A DNA stretch of 64,000 nucleotides, from the NCBI GenBank assembly GCA_023213395.1, contig CM041465.1, positions 152,465,741-152,529,740 of the forward strand, written 5' to 3'. Below the pieces are notes generated by a model. That model had not been told where the DNA came from and made no database searches. It saw only the letters and a list, made by a program, of their open reading frames with translations. Below are positions 58,271 through 64,000 of this stretch, one piece after another. Within the stretch, counting starts at the first letter, position 1. Each line of letters opens with the position of its first letter. The position numbers and the translations under genes were made by a program. This stretch comes from Cycas panzhihuaensis (Eukaryota > Cycadophyta).

Positions 58271-58960
58271 TATCACAATTTTAATGAGAGGAAAGCTTCA
58301 GACCTTCAGGGGGTTTTATACTTCACATATATATGATTATACATCCTCCTTGTAAGGATTCTGGCTTCCTAGGGTACATTCTACCAACACATTTTTTATT
58401 ATCATGGATGATTATGTACATATATAGAGATAGGGGAACATATTGGTACCCTATTTTAATATGAGTTTTTAATTCACTTTGATGGTTATGGATGTATGAA
58501 TACATGTGTGTATATATCTTATTATGTTATTTATTTATTTACATATCCTTTTATATAGTGTAGCACTCACACTAGGCATACATGATCATCCCGTATACTA
58601 TGTAATCTCATGTGGCTCTAGGGAGAGGAGGCCACATTTCCCTCAAAAGGAAAATAGTGATTCAAACATCAAAGAGAATAAGAACATGTACAAATACCCT
58701 AAAAGTAGTAAGAGGAGATAAGATCTATCTCAAGAAGCCCTCTATAGGTAGCAACTTATGCTCAAAAGTGAATAGTTACTTCCTAAAGAAGGAACCAAAC
58801 ATAATCATGGAGACATGCCCCTATGGTGACATATTCACCACTACCCATGGGCTAAAAGAAGGGCTATGTTTGTTGAGGGGAAATATGACACCTTCAGAAA
58901 TAAGCATAGACATCTTGACAATAAATAGAGTTACTAGAGACTCAAATGCATGCCATGCCC
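58271..58960. other. Unassigned stretch between T2 antisense ORF and integrase end
   Basis: Contains a 125-codon plus frame (58612-58989) with no recognised motif, overlapping the minus integrase tail; taken as chance. Confidence 0.5.
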
Positions 58961-60560
58961 CTAATGAGAGTACTTGTTATTGTATTTGAATGGTAGTTTA
59001 GGCTCATTCCAAAGTGAGTGACTGGATTTCTTTCCACTTAGAAGGAGAAAGAATAAACCATAGAATTTTTTTAGAAACTTGTCGTTTATGGATTTGTCAA
59101 CCTCAAGGCCCTCTAGCTTGGTTATCCTATATGCACCATTGTCAAGGCTCTCAAGAATGACAAAAGGGCCCACCTATTTGGGGCCAAATTTTGATAGGTA
59201 ATCATAGAGATACTCTAGCTCGAGGAATTGGTCCTTGGGATTCAAGGGGTGAGGACGTAGATGCTTATCATACATCCTTTGTTCCCTAGCCTTGGATGTT
59301 TGGTTAGCTTGGTACATGGCCAAGCATCTTTCATCCACAGCCTTAAGGTTAAGGAGGCAAGCCTAGTGGTGCCATTTCTCATTGATAAACTCTTTAAGGG
59401 ATACCCTTAAAGAGAGAATCTCAACTTCTAAAGGCAAAATTATATCAATTTCATAAACCATAGAGAAAGGTGTCATCCCCATGGTAGTGCAGATCGAGGT
59501 GCGATAGGCCCACAAGGCTGAATAATCTCTTTGAGATTGGGCAATGATTTTATTTAGAATATTAATTAGGGTTTTATTGAAGATTCAATTTGGCTATTAG
59601 CCTAGGTGTAATAAAGGGATAAAGTCTTATGAGAGATCTTGAATCTCTCATAAAGCTTATCCATCTCTTTATTATAGAATGGAGTTCTATTATTTATGAT
59701 GATAATGCTTGGAATCTAAATCAATAGATAATATATTAATACACAAAGGTGATAATCATCTTACCAATTGTAGAAGATAATGGGATAGATTCATCCCATT
59801 TGGTGAAGTACTTCATTACATTTAAGATAAATTTATGATGAATTAAGGAAGGTAGAGTAATAGCTCCAATTAAGTCTAATCCCTATTGGGAGAAAGGCTA
59901 GGGGGATATGATAGCACACAACACCTTAGAAGGCTAGTGGATAACATTGGCATATTCTTAGCATTTGTTGCAACACTACACATAGGCATAAGCATCCTTA
60001 AACAAGGATGGCTAATAGTATCCCATGCAAAGGATTCTTTAGGCCATGGATTGGCCTCCAAAGTGGCCTCTACAAATGGCACTATAGCATTCATAGAGAA
60101 TCTGGCCAATCTCCTCGAGATTAAGGTAAAGAGGAGAATGCCATCAAAGGACTGCTTATCCATTATGTCCTACATAAGGAAGTATTATCAAGCGAAAGCC
60201 CTAATATGTGACTTCACTTTATCATTGGTATTATTAGGGTATTGCTATTGAGTAAGGTATTGTATAATATCCCTATACTATTTTCTATCAGCTAATGGAT
60301 GGGGGGATGCATACTAGAGAGTTAGGATGGGCTCATCCAGTAACAAATCATTAACTAGAACCCTAAGAGAAATAGGGATGGGGGCATCAATTAATTGTTC
60401 CACAACTATCATCCCCTTCCTAGACTTCTAGTTAATAATTTTAAGGTTATATTCCTAAAGGAGGATGACCCATTTGCTTATCCTTCTTGTCAAATCTGAC
60501 CAGGTTAAAAGGTATCTCATCATATCAAATTAGATGATCATGTGAGTGGTATTGCCTAAG
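58961..60560 (-). pseudogene. T2 integrase, decayed
   Basis: Core start GLDLIGAITLPS near 59875 keeps the first Asp. The second Asp site reads INNRTPF for TDNGTPF; SQIESSI holds the Glu. The C-terminal domain is open at 58961-59173: GPFVILESLDNGAYRITKLE. The region 60200-60560 holds a linker with VNDLLLDE. Many stops. Confidence 0.82.
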
Positions 60561-60569
60561 AGGTAGTGT

Positions 60570-61660
60570 CTAAAACTTCTTAGTGGTGTGGACTGAGGCT
60601 AAGCACTCCTTTTCAGCTAGTAGGTAGTTCAATTCTATTGGCACCAAAATGTGACTAATAAAATAGATGGCTCTCTCAATTTTTGAGTGATCTTCTTGGG
60701 CTAGCATGGCTCCCAAGGGTTTATTAGTTATTAAGGTGTATAAAATAAAAGGACAGTCAAAGAGGAGAGAAGCCAACATGGGAGAAGATACAAGAGCCCA
60801 ATTAATCTCTTGAAATGTCTCTTGGGCCTTAGGAGACTAAACTAATGGAGCTCCCTTCTTTAGTAAGTTAGTCAAAGGTCTAGCATTTATTATAAAATTC
60901 ACCAAGAAACATCTCAAAAATCCTAACCTCCCCAAGAATGACTTTATCTATTATTAGGTTCTTGGGGGTGGCATCTTGACAATGGCCTTAAACTTGTCGG
61001 GGTCTATTTAGATTCCTTGTTTAGAGACAAGGAGACCTAAGAGCTTGTCAGATGTCATTGTAAAAATAAATTTAAGCAGGTTTAAGCTGACATGATACTT
61101 GTGGTACCTTATGAAGATGGCTCTAAAATCTATGGGATGATTGGCCCTCTTATCAGAGAGCCCCATCATATCATCCATAAAATCTTTAAGAGTTTTATTT
61201 ATAAGGTCATGAAAAATAAATTCCATCACCCTTTAGTAAGTGGCACCTGTATTCTTTAATCCAAAGGGTATGGCCTTGTAAGAAAAGGTCCCACATGGAG
61301 TAGTGAAGGCCGTCTTGTGATGATCTTTAAGGGATATTTGGATATGATTATATCTAAAGAAGCCATCCATTAAGGACATGCCTTAGAAGCTAGCAGTTCA
61401 ATCAATGATTTGATTAATAAACAAGGGAGAGAAGTTGCCCTTAGGACAAGTATTATTGATATCCCAAAAGTTAACATAAATCCTAATCGTCCCATTTTTT
61501 TTGGCAATAAGTATCATGTTGGAGACCCACTTAGGGTAATTAATGGAAGTAATAAGTCCTACGTCTATCAACTTTTCTACTTTTATTTTAATAACAACTA
61601 ATAGTTGAGGATGTAAAGGGCATTATTTTTATTGCACAGTGTAAACGCTCAAAATGGTAG
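60570..61660 (-). pseudogene. T2 reverse transcriptase and RNase H, decayed
   Basis: RT: YPKWVSNMILIAKKNGTIRI near 61530, INNTCPKGNFSPLFINQII, IPFGLKNTGATY near 61260, then FIFHDLINKTLKDFMDDMM in 61008-61229, where the catalytic site reads FMDD, and LLGLLVSKQGI. RNase H at 60570-60779: PLGAMLAQEDHSKIERAIYF and EKECLASVHTTKKF with the usual Glu. Upstream to 61855, degraded LLFQEFQDVFT text of the protease-RT linker is readable. Confidence 0.86.
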
Positions 61661-61861
61661 TGAGGTTATGGGTTACAATGATAAAACCTATACCCTTCAT
61701 ATCTGAATAATCCTATGTAAAAACATCTTGGAATTCTTGGAATAATAGGGTGTATTCCTTTATCTCTTAGAAAAAAACACTTTACCCCAATCTTAATGAC
61801 CTTACCAGGGACAAGGATGATATTCTTGGTTGCCCCTATACACATGGCATTCAATTGGCCA

Positions 61862-63060
61862 ATCTACCAAATGGATGTGAAGAGTACTTTCCTTAATGAA
61901 GAGGTTACAAAAGAGGTTTCTTGAAGCAACCTCTTGTCTATGGTGTTCCAAGTAAAGAACACTTAGTTTATAAGCTCAAGAAATCTTTATATAGACTAAA
62001 GAAAGCACCACATGCTTGGTATATAAGAATTGATGCCTTCCTCACTTAGTATAGATTTTGTTATTTACCCTTTGACCTAGACTTATATATTTATGTTAGA
62101 GAAAACTTGATCACCATCATTATTTTATGTGGATGATCTAGTAATCATAGGGAACAATAGTAAAGGCATAGCTTGGCTATAGTCAGAACTAAAAGTAACT
62201 TTGAGATGATAGATATTAGGTTGCTCCATTATTTCCTTAAAATTGAAGTTTAATAGGAACTAGACCACATCTTCCTATCTTAATCAAAATATGCCAATGA
62301 ACTCTTGTAAAGATTCAAGATGATAGATTGTAAGCCAATACTAACTTCCATAGAAACATGAACCAAGTTGAACCTGGATGAACAAGGCAAATCATTTGAT
62401 CCCGCTTTATACTGATAATTAGTTGGAAGTCTTATCTACCTCACACACACTCTACCAGATATCTATTATGTAGTTAAGATTTGTTCTAGGTATATGTTAA
62501 AATCCAAAGCATCCTACTAGAATGGTATAACTATGATTCTCAAATATATTTATGGTATACATCAGTTTGGACTTGACTACAACCAAAGTAAGACTCCTAT
62601 CCTTAGCGAATACATAGATGTTGACTAGGTAAATTGCCAAGACACTCGCCATTCAACTTTAGGATATAGTTTTGACATGAATTTAGTTGCAATCTCTTAA
62701 AGTTGTAAGAAGCAGCCAAATATTACTCTTTCCTCCACTAAAGTTAAATATAAAGTAATTATTCATACCACTATGGAGTTCATTTAGCTCAGAAGAATTC
62801 TTACCAAGTTTGGACTTCAACAAACTACACCTACCACTCATTACTATGATAACCGAAGTGTATTGAAGATGACAAAGAATCTAGTCTTCTATGTTAAAAC
62901 TAAGCATATTAAGGTCTTCCATCACTTCATCCATGAGCATATGTAAAACAAATAAGTAGATATCATTTACTAATTAATTGAGGAATGTTATAGATATCTT
63001 CACCAAAGTACTTAGAAAACCAAAGTTTAAACTATTTCAACTTATATGTGTATACTAGAG
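61862..63060 (+). pseudogene. Copia remnant C5: RT and RNase H
   Basis: Starts abruptly with IYQMDVKSTFLNEEV, then after a shift YKLKKSLYRLKKAPHAWYIR near 62000, the catalytic ILYVDDLVII at about 62125-62155, LVGSLIYLTHTLPDI near 62440, and RNase H with YIDVD, stop, VNCQDTRHSTLGYSF near 62640 and LSSTKVKYKVIIHTTMEFI near 62735. It ends around HQST/KPKFKLFQL at 63040. gag and integrase are absent; the left edge joins T2. Confidence 0.85.
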
Positions 63061-63431
63061 GCGACCCCTATTTGTAATTTAATCATAATTTATAAATATA
63101 TCAAGTCCATCATTTGTGTTAATATGTCAGCTAATAATATTGATGTAAACATTGGTGGTATATTTATAAATTAAGCCCCACTCACCTCATTTATATATTG
63201 GATAATTATGAATGTGGAAGCTCTACCAGATTTAAGCCTTGTGGTGTAACAATTTTGCCTATGAATATTTGTCTATCTCATATCCTTATTTGTGCTTGAT
63301 TATTTTAATATTTCAATAGTCTATAATGGTTTATTGATGATTGCATATAGATTTTAGATCTTATAGATGTTTTCTTATAACTATACATGTAAACCTCTCT
63401 CAAGTAGTAAGGGAAATATAAATTTTCACCT
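63061..63431. other. Junction stretch between C5 and chromovirus tail
   Basis: AT-rich, no domain recognised. The breakpoint is somewhere in this stretch. Confidence 0.5.
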
Positions 63432-63788
63432 AGATTTTATGGCCCATACCAAATCTAGTAAAGGATTAGAGAATTAGCTTATGCCCTTGACTTACCTCAA
63501 GGTAGTAAGATTCACGACATCTTCTATATATCTAACCTTAAGAAATCGATGGGGTACTATGTTAGGGTGACAATTATATTACTAATAATATATGAAGAGG
63601 GAAAACTTATGTTAGAATTTGAAAGTATAACATATATTCACTAGCATAAGCTCAGATCATAAAATATTATAGAGTATCTAGTTAAATGGAAGGGGCTATG
63701 ACAGCCTAAGAGAGTGAATAATTTATTTAAAATTACCCATCATTACGAACACTTTATAGGCAAAGAAAATTTTTAGAAGGAAGGAATT
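63432..63788 (+). pseudogene. Chromovirus integrase tail with chromodomain, decayed
   Basis: A single plus frame reads RFYGPYQI, stops, RIRELAYALDLPQGSKIHD, IFYISNLKKSMGYYV, EEGKLMLEFESI, then the chromodomain core NIIEYLVKWKGL at 63663-63698 and HYEHFIGKENF. This is the GPY/F module and chromodomain at the end of pol in plant chromoviruses; the chromodomain directs insertion to certain chromatin. Six or so in-frame stops fit C to T or G to A decay. Upstream pol is absent. Confidence 0.9.
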
Positions 63789-64000
63789 TGTTATGACCTA
63801 ATATAATTATGTAACTCAGGTATAAATTTGATAAATTATTAGAAGTCAATTTTTTTTATTATTAGGGAGAAGAAATCTTATTATTATTATTGAAAGATAA
63901 GTTTTTATTAAAAAGTCATCATTTTTTAAAAGTGGCCAATGCTAACATCTATAAATAGAGAATTATCATTCATTTATAAGCTGTCTTTTGTGAGTTAATT
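63789..64000 (+). repeat. Start of chromovirus 3' LTR, cut by window end
   Basis: Purine tract agaaggaaggaatt leads into tgttatgacctaat at 63789, a typical LTR start. The rest is off-window. Confidence 0.7.

Larger units (their letters stand above)
54840..61860 (-). mobile_element. Tat-like Ty3/gypsy element T2 (5' part cut at copia C5)
   Basis: On the minus strand RT, RNase H, integrase and, far downstream, an archaeal-type RNase H follow each other. The element ends abruptly at about 61855, where plus-strand copia C5 starts, so gag and protease are missing. An antisense ORF lies between integrase and the extra RNase H. It is related to T1 by matching text (INNTCPK, DLLLDE, DNGAY.I..L.GL). 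Confidence 0.82.

Noticed and set aside
58612-58989. 125-codon plus-strand frame
   Set aside because: No motif or composition bias of a protein, overlaps the minus-strand T2 integrase tail.

Overview
The window looks like intergenic DNA from a seed plant with a large, old, transposon-filled nuclear genome. A gymnosperm (conifer or relative) is my best guess, but this is inference: strong AT richness, deeply decayed Ty1/copia and Ty3/gypsy elements nested in each other, Tat-type gypsy elements, and reading frames broken mainly by TAG/TAA/TGA where CAG, CAA, CGA or TGG is expected (the mark of methyl-cytosine deamination). I see no intact host protein-coding gene. The only plausible host gene is a slightly decayed tRNA-Thr(UGU) at 40380-40451. 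A fragment of a host coding sequence sits inside a short retrotransposon near 33.6-34.0 kb.

Layout. 1-7332: gypsy element G1 on the minus strand, its left LTR cut by the window edge, with a 730-bp tandem duplication in its integrase end. 7333-29.6 kb: plus-strand copia element C1, split by two large insertions. The first is a complete minus-strand copia, C2 (8661-16813, target duplication catct), which itself carries a 323-bp TRIM (11590-11912). The second is element E3 (about 21019-29108, target duplication agtta), which contains a short gag-protease-only element G (24839-28664) followed by a second copy of G's leader. 32163-35639: short non-autonomous LTR element R carrying the captured gene piece. 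35.6-40.4 kb: mostly unassigned, with two LTR/primer-binding-site relics, then the tRNA. 40.6-42.7 kb: plus-strand copia remnant C3 with its 3' LTR. 43.6-44.3 kb: minus-strand copia remnant C4. 44.5 kb: an orphan LTR with primer-binding site. 46.3-50.9 kb: plus-strand Tat-like gypsy T1. 54.8-61.86 kb: minus-strand Tat-like gypsy T2, facing T1. 61.86-63.06 kb: copia remnant C5. 63.43 kb to the end: integrase tail and chromodomain of a chromovirus with the start of its 3' LTR.

How the parts relate. C1 and C2 share a long non-coding leader in opposite orientation, so a copia appears to have landed in the leader of a relative. C1's RNase H frame stops at the E3 insertion and resumes 8.1 kb later; C2's integrase frame resumes across the TRIM. 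In both T1 and T2 an extra archaeal-type RNase H lies downstream of integrase, and T2 also has an antisense coiled-coil ORF between them. Element G and element R are the most unusual objects: a gag-protease-only element in a three-part LTR arrangement, and an LTR miniature that has taken up a host exon.

All positions of decayed coding regions are approximate because they were read by eye through stops and frameshifts.
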